A stretch of DNA of 33,730 nt from a virus. The notes beneath the pieces were generated by a model, which did not search any database, was not told where the DNA came from, and saw nothing but the letters and a program-made list of their open reading frames with translations. The stretch lies in IMG/VR virus record IMGVR_UViG_3300028840_001564, positions 1 through 33,730 of that record; one strand, 5' to 3'. Below, piece by piece: positions 12,165 through 17,899 of the stretch. Both the position numbers and the translations under genes were made by a program. Position 1 is the stretch's first letter, and each line of letters starts with the position of its first letter.

Positions 12165-12300
12165 CCAGCGGGGAGCTGGATTTTGGGGGACGCTTGCAGT
12201 GTGAGGGAACAAGTGTCAGTGCATGAAGCTTAATCATGCCATTGCATTATAACGCTAGTCGGTACAGAATACGCAAGTGCGCTGTGATAAGCGCAACCAA
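12165..12300 (+). promoter_or_regulatory. Upstream control region of the replication operon
   Basis: This gene-free stretch holds a dyad GCATGA-N7-TCATGC at 12221-12239, a possible -10 (TATAAC, 12248-12253) with no good -35, and short hairpins at 12165-12179 and 12279-12294. A rightward promoter must lie near here to serve the replication operon, but none close to consensus is visible. An activator-dependent or operator-covered promoter is possible. Confidence 0.35.
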
Positions 12301-12305
12301 ATGCA

Positions 12306-12402
12306 GGGAGCATAGCTCCCTTAAAAGGCGGCCCCGAGCCGTTCCAGATCAACTAGATCGACCCTGCCCGGCAATTATCACCGGGGTCGTCTTTTAAGGG
12401 AG
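12306..12402 (+). promoter_or_regulatory. Structured leader that sequesters the initiator ribosome site
   Basis: Bases 12316-12336 can pair with 12382-12402 as a 21-bp RNA helix (19 Watson-Crick pairs, two G-U). The 3' arm contains AAGGGAG, the ribosome site for the GTG start at 12409. An inner stem (GCCG 12338-12341 with CGGC 12369-12372) and a GATC-AACTA-GATC hairpin cap it. A short competing hairpin, GGGAGC-ATA-GCTCCC at 12306-12320, uses the first bases of the 5' arm. This is the layout of a translational switch. The ligand or trigger is unknown. Confidence 0.65.
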
Positions 12403-12408
12403 TTATCT

Positions 12409-13128
12409 GTGCAGTGGTTCAGGCTACACAACAAGATTCTGAATGACCCCGTTGTGCAGGGTCTTACTCATCACCAGTTCCGCGTTTACATAAATCTTTT
12501 GTGCCATGCCAGCGCACGCAATGACCGCGGCTGTGTGGGTTCAATTGATGAAACAGCCTTCGTGTTACGTGAAACAATTGAGAATGTTTCATCGTGTTTC
12601 ATTGCGTTTCAAGAGCGCGGACTTCTTGTTACATCTGAAACGGACAGTGAAACGTTTCATATTCCGCAGTGGTCAAAAAAGCAATATGAATCAGACACTT
12701 CCACTGACAGAGTAAGAAGGCACAGGGAAAAGAAGAAACGTTCCAAAACCGTTACTGTAACGGCCCCAGATACAGATACAGATACAGAACAGATACAGAA
12801 AAAGAATAGGGGGCGTTTCACCCCCCCATCAATCGACCAAGTGAGAGCGTATTGCCAGGAGCGGGGTAATCAAGTTGACCCTGAGCGCTTTGTTGATCAC
12901 TACACATCCAACGGCTGGCAGGTTGGCAAAAACAAAATGAAGGACTGGAAGGCAGCAGTCAGAACATGGGAGAAATCGACCAATGAGAACACCAGAGGAA
13001 ACACTCAACGGCCTGTCAACGCGCGGCGACTTTCGGCGGCTGAGCGAGTCCGCGCAGCGGCAGAGCGACGAAAGGCTGGAAGCGATGAATCCGGACAGAT
13101 TGTTGCCACTGTGGACAGCGATGGCTGA
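12409..13128 (+). CDS. O-like replication initiator
   Basis: This 239-residue protein starts at GTG 12409 after AAGGGAG. The first 95 residues (Trp-Phe-Arg-Leu-His-Asn-Lys-Ile-Leu-Asn-Asp-Pro, Leu-Thr-His-His-Gln-Phe-Arg-Val-Tyr-Ile-Asn-Leu) match the winged-helix start of phage replisome organisers and lambda O-like proteins. A basic, low-complexity linker (about 105-130) contains Asp-Thr repeats. The tail with Ser-Ala-Ala-Glu-Arg-Val-Arg-Ala-Ala is typical of O proteins. It would bind origin repeats, probably the hexamer array inside its own gene, and recruit the P-like loader. The next gene begins inside its 3' end. Confidence 0.8.
   Translation: MQWFRLHNKILNDPVVQGLTHHQFRVYINLLCHASARNDRGCVGSIDETAFVLRETIENVSSCFIAFQERGLLVTSETDSETFHIPQWSKKQYESDTSTDRVRRHREKKKRSKTVTVTAPDTDTDTEQIQKKNRGRFTPPSIDQVRAYCQERGNQVDPERFVDHYTSNGWQVGKNKMKDWKAAVRTWEKSTNENTRGNTQRPVNARRLSAAERVRAAAERRKAGSDESGQIVATVDSDG
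12549..12820. other. Candidate replication origin: TGAAAC iteron array
   Basis: The hexamer TGAAAC or its complement occurs nine times: 12549, 12570 (plus), 12586, 12596, 12606 (minus, exactly 10 bp apart), 12636 (plus), 12648 and 12654 (a perfect 12-base palindrome) and 12815 (minus). They fall in several reading frames, so coding does not explain them. A tandem GATACA tract and purine-rich DNA follow at about 12766-12810. Lambdoid phages place their origin inside the O gene in the same way. Confidence 0.6.
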
Positions 13129-13456
13129 GAGCTACGGCAATGCATTTGTTAATCAATTTGGCGAGGAGCCTAACCCTACTTGGATTGCCGGGCTGTCAAC
13201 GCTGACGGACGAGCAGTTGCGCTACGGATTCACTAACGCCATGGCGGCGGGGTCAGATTTTGCCCCATCCCTGCCCGCGTTTATAGCTCTGTGCACCCCG
13301 GATGACTGGGAACACAACCGGCAGAGCAGGCCAGCGGCGGAAGTATTACTTGATAAACCTGTTGACCTGGGCGAAGGCAAACACTTACCCGCACCGCAAG
13401 ACGACAGAACGCCGGATGAGCATATCGCCGGACTGAAGGATTTATTCAAATGTTGA
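13085..13456 (+). CDS. P-like replication protein (helicase loader type)
   Basis: From ATG 13085 the product is 123 residues; an upstream ATG at 12983 with GGAG would add 34 residues but overlap the initiator gene by 146 bases. The core Leu-Trp-Thr-Ala-Met-Ala-Glu-Ser-Tyr-Gly followed by Thr-Trp-Ile-Ala-Gly-Leu-Ser-Thr-Leu-Thr and Phe-Ala-Pro-Ser-Leu-Pro-Ala-Phe matches the lambda P-like family, in which a helix-rich domain precedes a Pro-Xaa-Phe motif. P proteins bind host DnaB and deliver it to the O-bound origin. Its position directly after the O-like gene supports this. The exact start is uncertain. Confidence 0.75.
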   Translation: MNPDRLLPLWTAMAESYGNAFVNQFGEEPNPTWIAGLSTLTDEQLRYGFTNAMAAGSDFAPSLPAFIALCTPDDWEHNRQSRPAAEVLLDKPVDLGEGKHLPAPQDDRTPDEHIAGLKDLFKC

Positions 13457-13475
13457 CTGACACAAGTTGGGCGAG

Positions 13476-14348
13476 ATGACTAAGAGATTGCTGGTTAGTT
13501 TTTCTGGTGGCCGTACCAGCGGCTACATGACAAAGCGCGTGCTGGATACGTGGCAGGACCGCTATGATGAAATCGTGGTGCTGTTTGCCAATACAGGCCA
13601 GGAGCATGAAAAAACGCTGGAATTCGTTCACAACTGCGATAAGCATTTTGGATTCAATACGGTATGGCTGGAGGCTGTAGTAAATCCTGAAAAGGGGAAA
13701 GGCACACGACACAAAGTAGTGACGTATGAAACAGCCAGCAGGGACGGCGAGCCGTTTGAGGCTGTAATAAGCAAGTACGGAATCACAAATGCAGATATGC
13801 CGCACTGCACGCGAGAGCTGAAATTGTCACCGATTACTTCGTATTTGCGGGGCCTAGGATGGGGGCCGCACGACCGCTGTGTAGGTATTCGGGTCGATGA
13901 AATTGACAGAATGAGCGCAAACGCCGAGCAAGCTAGGGTTAAATATCCGCTAGTATCGTGGGGCGTCACCAAGCAGATGGTATTGGATTGGTGGGCTTCG
14001 CAGGATTTTGACTTAGGCTTGACCGACTATCACGGGAATTGCGTCTGGTGCTGGAAAAAATCTGACCGAAAGCTGTTTACTATGGCAACAGAAAACCCTG
14101 AGTTTTTCGACTTTCCTGCAAGGATGGAGAAAAAATACGGAAAAATTGGCGCAAGCTACGAATGTACCGGCAGGGAACAGGTGTTTTTCAGGAGGCACAG
14201 AAGCACTAAAGACATAATCGCCGCCAGCAAAGAGCATTTTATTCCGTGGGAGCCAACTACAGATCAAAGGCAAATAGGCATGTTCAGCCTTGACGAAATG
14301 GACTACAGCAATGGGTGCAGCGAATCTTGCGAGGTTGAATTTGTATGA
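13476..14348 (+). CDS. PAPS-reductase-like (PP-loop) protein
   Basis: The ATG at 13476 gives 290 residues; a TTG at 13467 is possible. The PP-loop SGGRTSG is at residues 10-16, as in PAPS reductases and DndC-like ATP pyrophosphatases. Cys-bearing motifs follow (His-Cys-Thr-Arg-Glu-Leu; Asn-Cys-Val-Trp-Cys-Trp-Lys-Lys), which in related phage proteins resemble an iron-sulphur or zinc site. It would bind ATP or adenylyl sulphate. It may be a sulphur-metabolism enzyme or part of a DNA-modification step; the sequence does not decide. It sits between replication genes with no other dnd or sulphur genes. Confidence 0.88.
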   Translation: MTKRLLVSFSGGRTSGYMTKRVLDTWQDRYDEIVVLFANTGQEHEKTLEFVHNCDKHFGFNTVWLEAVVNPEKGKGTRHKVVTYETASRDGEPFEAVISKYGITNADMPHCTRELKLSPITSYLRGLGWGPHDRCVGIRVDEIDRMSANAEQARVKYPLVSWGVTKQMVLDWWASQDFDLGLTDYHGNCVWCWKKSDRKLFTMATENPEFFDFPARMEKKYGKIGASYECTGREQVFFRRHRSTKDIIAASKEHFIPWEPTTDQRQIGMFSLDEMDYSNGCSESCEVEFV

Positions 14349-14497
14349 GTGAAGAAGATTTTTGGCAACTGGCGTACCTGGTCGCGATGATAGCGGACAT
14401 TCCAAGACCCCGCGAAGCTGCCGACAAAGCAATGCAAGATTACCTAGATTTTATGAATGACGATTTAGGTGTTGACACGGATTTAAATACTCACTAA
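14345..14497 (+). CDS. Short acidic protein, 50 aa
   Basis: This ORF begins with an ATG overlapping the previous stop as ATGA and encodes 50 residues. It is acidic and helical, with Trp-Gln-Leu-Ala-Tyr-Leu-Val-Ala-Met-Ile-Ala-Asp-Ile-Pro-Arg-Pro, then Asp-Tyr-Leu-Asp-Phe-Met-Asn-Asp-Asp. The overlap geometry is the main evidence that it is a real gene. The function is unknown. Confidence 0.6.
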   Translation: MSEEDFWQLAYLVAMIADIPRPREAADKAMQDYLDFMNDDLGVDTDLNTH

Positions 14498-14528
14498 TCT
14501 ACTTGTAAACCAACTAAGGAGAAGGGAA

Positions 14529-14849
14529 ATGTCAGAAGCACTCTTTGTAGGCCCATGGCGGTTTCAATATAACGCAAAGCCGATTCCTGATCGTGGTCAT
14601 GATTGGGACTATTGGCATGAGGAGTATGATGGCGCAGAAGATAGCGGCGATACACGCAAGGGCACTGCCCGCACATTTGCCGACGCTTTAGAAGAAGTGT
14701 GCGCTGAGCATGGCCCTATTACCATGTGGACTGCAGTCAGTGAACGCGTTGGGCTGCTTGAAACGTACCATGAAACCGAAAGCGAAGCTGTAAAAGGCTT
14801 GCCGCGATGGAAGTCAATGCGGGTTCAGATGACTTTTACCAAAGGATGA
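14529..14849 (+). CDS. Hypothetical protein, 106 aa
   Basis: This 106-residue protein has an excellent ribosome site (AAGGAGAAGGG) just upstream. It is rich in Trp, Tyr, Asp and Glu, with Gly-Pro-Trp-Arg-Phe-Gln-Tyr near the start and Trp-Asp-Tyr-Trp-His-Glu-Glu-Tyr near residue 26. The second half has Ala-Asp-Ala-Leu-Glu-Glu-Val and Trp-Thr-Ala-Val-Ser-Glu-Arg. It is likely a soluble alpha/beta protein expressed well. I do not recognise the family. The strong ribosome site after a 31-base gap suggests higher output than its neighbours. Confidence 0.75.
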   Translation: MSEALFVGPWRFQYNAKPIPDRGHDWDYWHEEYDGAEDSGDTRKGTARTFADALEEVCAEHGPITMWTAVSERVGLLETYHETESEAVKGLPRWKSMRVQMTFTKG

Positions 14850-14853
14850 GCAG

Positions 14854-15033
14854 ATGAGAAACACGTTTATCGATGACTGGATGCGCGGCACGAAAGATTG
14901 CCGTGAAGGGCGTCCGCACAAGACTGACCAGGGTCAGCACTACGATTCTGGCTATTCAGCCGAGTATCACCGGCAGCAGGCAGAAGCCTGGCAGTCAGAG
15001 CAAATCAACCAAGCGATGAGGATGGCACGATGA
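14854..15033 (+). CDS. Short hypothetical protein, 59 aa
   Basis: This 59-residue ORF starts four bases after the previous stop and overlaps the next ATG by 4 bases. It is polar and Gln/Arg-rich, with Asp-Trp-Met-Arg-Gly-Thr-Lys-Asp-Cys-Arg, Tyr-Asp-Ser-Gly-Tyr and Gln-Gln-Ala-Glu-Ala-Trp. The Gly-Tyr-Xaa-Xaa-Glu-Tyr pattern is common in short proteins of phage recombination regions. No function is known. Confidence 0.65.
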   Translation: MRNTFIDDWMRGTKDCREGRPHKTDQGQHYDSGYSAEYHRQQAEAWQSEQINQAMRMAR

Positions 15034-15608
15034 GTGACGGTGGTATTGTCAATATTCACGGCAAGCAGTACAAAACTGTTGCCCGCCGTATAGCGGACTT
15101 CCGTGAGATGCACCCCAACTACAGCATTGCTTCTGAAGTGCTGAGCGCCGCTGATCTGGTGCAGGTCAAGGCGACTATCAGCGATGAGGCTGGCCGCGTA
15201 CTGGCTACTGGACTGGCTGAGGAAGAACGCGGCTCCACCAACATCAACCGCACTTCTGCGCTTGAAAATGCCGAAACTTCAGCGGTAGGCCGCGCCCTCG
15301 CGTTTCTTGGCTTGGGTGGTACTGAGATTGCCAGCGCCGACGAGGTAGCCAATGCGATCAACCAGCAAAAGGAAATGGAGGCTGTAGCCCGCCTTCAGCA
15401 GCACAACACGGCATTGCGCGATAACCTGCCCTCTATCCTTGCAATCAAGAATGCACTGAGTGAGGACGCATACAGCACGGCTAAAGAGTGCTGGCAGGAG
15501 TTGTCCGAGGATGAGCAGCGGGCACTGTGGGTAGCGCCGACGAAAGGCGGCGTATTCACCACCCAGGAGCGGGAAAAGATGAAGTCAGGAGAGTGGGCCA
15601 ATGCCTAG
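15030..15608 (+). CDS. Candidate single-strand annealing (ERF/Sak-type) protein
   Basis: This 192-residue protein has the segment Thr-Ser-Ala-Leu-Glu-Asn-Ala-Glu-Thr-Ser-Ala-Val-Gly-Arg-Ala-Leu near residue 75, which resembles the conserved Glu-Thr-Ser-Ala-Ile-Gly-Arg-Ala-Leu block of ERF-type phage annealing proteins. A strand-rich N-terminal half and a charged helical C-terminal half fit that fold. Its place upstream of ssb supports a recombination role, since annealing proteins often pair with phage SSBs. The length is typical. The family call rests on the one motif and context; related phage proteins are often left unnamed. Confidence 0.55.
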   Translation: MSDGGIVNIHGKQYKTVARRIADFREMHPNYSIASEVLSAADLVQVKATISDEAGRVLATGLAEEERGSTNINRTSALENAETSAVGRALAFLGLGGTEIASADEVANAINQQKEMEAVARLQQHNTALRDNLPSILAIKNALSEDAYSTAKECWQELSEDEQRALWVAPTKGGVFTTQEREKMKSGEWANA

Positions 15609-15744
15609 TGCAGACAGGGTTTGGACCTGGTGCTTCTACTGCGCCAGAGACAAGCTGACCGCCAAGAAGCGGAAAGGCTATGCCCGAACAATCTGTGATG
15701 AGTGTGTTGAAGTGAGAAGGGGGAAGCGCAATGGGAGTGTATAG
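15601..15744 (+). CDS. Small zinc-ribbon-like protein, 47 aa
   Basis: The 47-residue product has two Cys pairs, Cys-Phe-Tyr-Cys near residue 11 and Cys-Asp-Glu-Cys near 32, separated by a very basic loop (Lys-Lys-Arg-Lys-Gly-Tyr-Ala-Arg). This is a minimal zinc ribbon. It overlaps the previous gene by 8 bases and the next by 14, so it is embedded in a coupled string. A nucleic-acid-binding adaptor role is likely from structure; the target is unknown. Confidence 0.65.
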   Translation: MPSADRVWTWCFYCARDKLTAKKRKGYARTICDECVEVRRGKRNGSV

Positions 15745-15970
15745 GTGTATGCACTGCGACGAGCTGAAGGAAAGCCGCGACGATGGTTACCATGATGTAC
15801 CAAATCAGGGTGAGCGCCCACCAAGCCTTTGCTGCGGAAAATGCTTTGATAGCCTGGAGTGCGATTACTGCGGGCAAGGCTTTGAAGATGAAAGCGGCAT
15901 GGTCAATCACAATGGTCGGCTGTTTCACAATATGAGCTGCCTTGTGAAGTGGCAGAAAGATTTGAGGTAA
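15731..15970 (+). CDS. LIM-like zinc-binding small protein, 79 aa
   Basis: The 79 residues carry Cys-Met-His-Cys near the start, Cys-Cys-Gly-Lys-Cys in the middle, Cys-Asp-Tyr-Cys-Gly near 45, and a final His-Asn-Met-Ser-Cys. The pattern Cys-Xaa-Tyr-Cys-Gly followed by a His-Asn-Gly-Arg-Leu-Phe-His turn resembles a LIM- or treble-clef-like site. Like its neighbour, it probably binds zinc and a nucleic acid or protein partner in the replication complex. Confidence 0.65.
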   Translation: MGVYRCMHCDELKESRDDGYHDVPNQGERPPSLCCGKCFDSLECDYCGQGFEDESGMVNHNGRLFHNMSCLVKWQKDLR

Positions 15971-15974
15971 GAAC

Positions 15975-16172
15975 ATGGCGAGTAAGAAAGAAAACTATTT
16001 GGTGCAGATCGAGACCAGCGTGGTTGTTTCTAAAACCATCAAGGCCGACTCTATCGAAGAAGCACTTAAAAAGGCGCAACTGATACCCGAGGAGGTGGAA
16101 GTTGTTCGGGGTGCTCGCGGTTTCACTATAGAGTGGAGTAACGGTTCAAAGGTTGTGGGGGTAATCGGGTAA
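15975..16172 (+). CDS. Small hypothetical protein upstream of ssb
   Basis: This 65-residue protein starts Met-Ala-Ser-Lys-Lys-Glu and has alternating hydrophobic strands ([11 protein letters not shown]) and a helix (Ser-Ile-Glu-Glu-Ala-Leu-Lys-Lys-Ala), a beta-alpha-beta-like layout. It shares one base with ssb (TAATG). The Ile-Glu-Glu-Ala-Leu-Lys-Lys-Ala motif is common in small beta-alpha-beta proteins. The function is unknown; tight coupling to ssb suggests matched expression. Confidence 0.7.
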   Translation: MASKKENYLVQIETSVVVSKTIKADSIEEALKKAQLIPEEVEVVRGARGFTIEWSNGSKVVGVIG

Positions 16173-16639
16173 TGGCGAGTAGAGGCATCAACAAGGTAAT
16201 TCTCATAGGCAACTTGGGCAATGACCCTGAGACTCGGGCAACGCAATCAGGGGCCGCTGTGACCAACATCACTGTGGCCACATCCGAAAGCTGGAAAGAC
16301 AAGCAGACTGGAAATCTTGAGGAGCGGGTGGAATGGAACCGTGTCGTATTCTTTGGACGTTTGGCAGAAATAGCCGGGGAGTATCTTCGGAAGGGCAGCA
16401 AGGTCTACATCGAAGGCAGTCTGCGAACCCGGAAGTGGCAGGACCAGCAGGGCCAGGACAGGTACGCCACGGAGATTGTAGCCAAGGAAATGCAGATGTT
16501 GGACAGCAAGCAGAGCGGCGAGTATCAGCAGCATCAACAAGCGACACCGCCAGCGGCTCCTGCTGGGGCTGGTTCTAACAACCATGGCGGCAAGGTTGCT
16601 GCTGACTTTGAAGACGACCTAGAGTCAATCCCATTTTGA
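16172..16639 (+). CDS. ssb: Single-stranded DNA-binding protein
   Basis: This 155-residue protein has an OB-fold start ([11 protein letters not shown]) and the [10 protein letters not shown] core as in bacterial SSB. The C-terminal third is Gln/Pro/Gly-rich, and the acidic tip ends Glu-Ser-Ile-Pro-Phe, close to the E. coli Asp-Ile-Pro-Phe that docks partner proteins. It would coat single strands at the fork and in recombination and bind host or phage enzymes through its tip. Its place after the annealing-protein candidate fits a recombination module. Confidence 0.97.
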   Translation: MASRGINKVILIGNLGNDPETRATQSGAAVTNITVATSESWKDKQTGNLEERVEWNRVVFFGRLAEIAGEYLRKGSKVYIEGSLRTRKWQDQQGQDRYATEIVAKEMQMLDSKQSGEYQQHQQATPPAAPAGAGSNNHGGKVAADFEDDLESIPF

Positions 16640-16950
16640 TGGATAGTTTTATGGGGAGGAAGCAGATATACATTCCGCATATGCTAGTTGGCGTATCGCC
16701 GTTTGCGGATAGCAGGGTAGCGAACCTGTCTCGGTCTAACCGGCCCTTGAACAAAACCGCAGCAGGAAGTGACGCTCCTGCCCTCCCCACCTTTTTATGG
16801 ACAGGCGGCGTGGAAAGCAGACACGCAGGGGACGTAGCTGACCCCATGGATGACTCAGGAGTTATTAAGCTATCCCGAGTGCCGGACGAATGGCCCATAG
16901 CAGGAGTAGCGCCCTGCCCTGTCCACCCTATTCCGGTGCCAGCCGGATAG
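16639..16950 (+). CDS. Possible ORF after ssb (may be structured RNA)
   Basis: This frame begins with an ATG sharing one base with the ssb stop (TGATG) and runs 103 codons. The product is rich in Pro, Gly, Ser and Asp, lacks a recognisable domain and has little obvious secondary structure. The interval also contains several good hairpins, for example GCAGGA-N8-TCCTGC at 16762-16781. An untranslated, structured transcript is therefore an equal alternative. Coupling geometry is the main support for coding. Confidence 0.35.
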   Translation: MDSFMGRKQIYIPHMLVGVSPFADSRVANLSRSNRPLNKTAAGSDAPALPTFLWTGGVESRHAGDVADPMDDSGVIKLSRVPDEWPIAGVAPCPVHPIPVPAG

Positions 16951-17031
16951 TCAGGAACCTTAATCCACCAGTGTGGCGCACTGGCCTGACGAAACGCGCA
17001 AGTGCCCAAGCGGGCAGGGGTGGTTCCCTGC
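16950..17031 (+). ncRNA. Hairpin-rich candidate RNA element
   Basis: Outer stem GTCAGG (16950-16955) with CCTGAC (16985-16990) encloses a hairpin CCAGTG-TGGCG-CACTGG (16968-16984). A further hairpin GCAGGG-N6-CCCTGC lies at 17014-17031, and an alternative GCCC-AAGC-GGGC at 17004-17015 overlaps it. The terminator at 17044-17083 follows directly. Together they could form a small stable transcript end or an independent small RNA. Confidence 0.35.
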
Positions 17032-17043
17032 TGACCGTGTAAG

Positions 17044-17083
17044 CGCCCCCGGCATGGTTCCTAGCACCTGCCGGGGCTTTTTT
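17044..17083 (+). terminator. Rho-independent terminator after the ssb segment
   Basis: A GC-rich stem (GCCCCCGGCA with TGCCGGGGC, one bulged C) with an inner GGT/ACC pair and a 7-base loop is followed by six T. It sits 17 bases before the next gene, so that gene needs readthrough or a nearby start. Partial termination would lower its expression relative to ssb. Confidence 0.8.
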
Positions 17084-17099
17084 ACCAAGGGAGAGGTGT

Positions 17100-17426
17100 A
17101 TGGATAACCCAAGAACACTCAAGCAAAACGCCGCAATTCACGTCCTCTTTCGTGATCTGGCCAAGTGCCTGAACGATGGTGGCTTTGATATGAAAGCCAC
17201 ACTCAAGCCAGAGGTAGAGATACCCTGGACCGAGGAAATGGTTAAGGAGCATCTGTTCAAGCCGGTGATGAAAGTGATGCTTGGAAAGGATTCAACTGCC
17301 GACGCCACAACTACCGACTACAGTGCTGTTTACGATGTGGTGGCGCGGCATCTGGCGCAGAGTTTGGGGATTACACCCCCGCCATTTCCGTCACATTGGA
17401 CGCAGGGTCAGGAAGCGGATTTATGA
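17100..17426 (+). CDS. Conserved phage recombination-region protein
   Basis: The product is 108 residues, beginning with Arg-Thr-Leu-Lys-Gln-Asn-Ala-Ala-Ile-His and containing Ala-Thr-Leu-Lys-Pro-Glu-Val-Glu-Ile-Pro-Trp-Thr and a final Pro-Pro-Pro-Phe-Pro-Ser. I recall this pattern from a widespread phage protein that sits in ninB-like or recombination positions; no activity is established. GGAGAGG precedes the ATG. Its place behind ssb suggests a role in DNA recombination or repair. Confidence 0.7.
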   Translation: MDNPRTLKQNAAIHVLFRDLAKCLNDGGFDMKATLKPEVEIPWTEEMVKEHLFKPVMKVMLGKDSTADATTTDYSAVYDVVARHLAQSLGITPPPFPSHWTQGQEADL

Positions 17427-17494
17427 GCCTTTACGATATGGCCGTACTGATATTGATCATTATCCTGTGGTGGCGCTCACCTGATTGGATGTAG
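17423..17494 (+). CDS. Tiny hydrophobic ORF, 23 aa
   Basis: The ATG overlaps the previous stop as ATGA. The 23-residue product is almost all one hydrophobic helix (Ala-Val-Leu-Ile-Leu-Ile-Ile-Ile-Leu-Trp-Trp), with a short Arg-Ser-Pro-Asp-Trp-Met end. It may be a real single-pass peptide of the inner membrane or a chance reading. The exact stop/start overlap is the reason to list it. Confidence 0.4.
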   Translation: MSLYDMAVLILIIILWWRSPDWM

Positions 17495-17537
17495 GCACAC
17501 CCGCAGCCTTAATGCGGGCCAATAATGGAGAGTAAAT

Positions 17538-17804
17538 ATGAAGTCTATGATTACCCTGGCCTTTGCTTCTGGCCTTCTGCTGGCGTCATTCGGCGCTTTT
17601 TCTGTTGACCCTGTTGAGTTTGCGGGTTACGAATGGATGTGCGTAAAGGCCAATGAGTGCAACGAAAGCCGCGAGGTTGAGGTTTCTGGCTACCTTTGGG
17701 AGTGCCGAGATGACCGCTGCTGGACAACTGAGAAGCGCGAGGAAATCGAGGTTGCCACGTTCCTGTGGAGTGATTCCAAGTCGCCCTGGCCGTGGGTTAG
17801 CTAA
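17538..17804 (+). CDS. Secreted Cys-containing small protein, 88 aa
   Basis: This 88-residue protein has an N-terminal signal peptide with a probable cleavage near residue 20-22 (Leu-Leu-Ala-Ser-Phe-Gly-Ala-Phe-Ser). The mature part contains four Cys (Met-Cys-Val, Glu-Cys-Asn, Glu-Cys-Arg, Arg-Cys-Trp) and Trp-rich short repeats (Gly-Tyr-Glu-Trp, Gly-Tyr-Leu-Trp, Thr-Phe-Leu-Trp), suggesting a disulphide-held beta unit. It is the last gene of the rightward operon and converges on the late operon. It could act in the periplasm, for example in superinfection exclusion; this is an inference. Confidence 0.75.
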   Translation: MKSMITLAFASGLLLASFGAFSVDPVEFAGYEWMCVKANECNESREVEVSGYLWECRDDRCWTTEKREEIEVATFLWSDSKSPWPWVS

Positions 17805-17811
17805 CACTACC

Positions 17812-17827
17812 GGCCCCTTCGGGGGCC
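17812..17827. terminator. GGCCCC-TTCG-GGGGCC hairpin
   Basis: A perfect 6-bp GC hairpin with a UUCG-type tetraloop lies eight bases after the last rightward gene. No T run follows on the plus strand, only ACATTT, so it may act as an RNA end-protecting hairpin or a weak terminator. It separates two converging transcripts. Confidence 0.45.
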
Positions 17828-17867
17828 ACATTTGAGAGGGAGAATGGGCGCTCTCCACGCGGAAAAC

Positions 17868-17890
17868 TGTCGGTTCAAAAGGTACCGACA
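17868..17890 (-). terminator. Candidate leftward terminator of the late operon
   Basis: The inverted repeat TGTCGGT-N9-ACCGACA is followed, read leftward, by GTTTTCC. It lies ten bases beyond the stop of the last late gene at 17900. The T run is short, so termination may be partial; its position between convergent genes supports the call. Confidence 0.5.
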
Positions 17891-17899
17891 AACCAAAAA

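Noticed and set aside
12306-12402. Possible tRNA in the GC-rich stems ahead of the initiator gene
   Set aside because: No cloverleaf, T-loop or CCA-type acceptor arrangement can be drawn; a long hairpin fits better.
12983-13084. Upstream start for the P-like gene
   Set aside because: It would overlap the initiator gene by 146 bases in a region where the initiator frame has the typical O-protein tail; the start at 13085 is more likely, though the earlier one has a GGAG.
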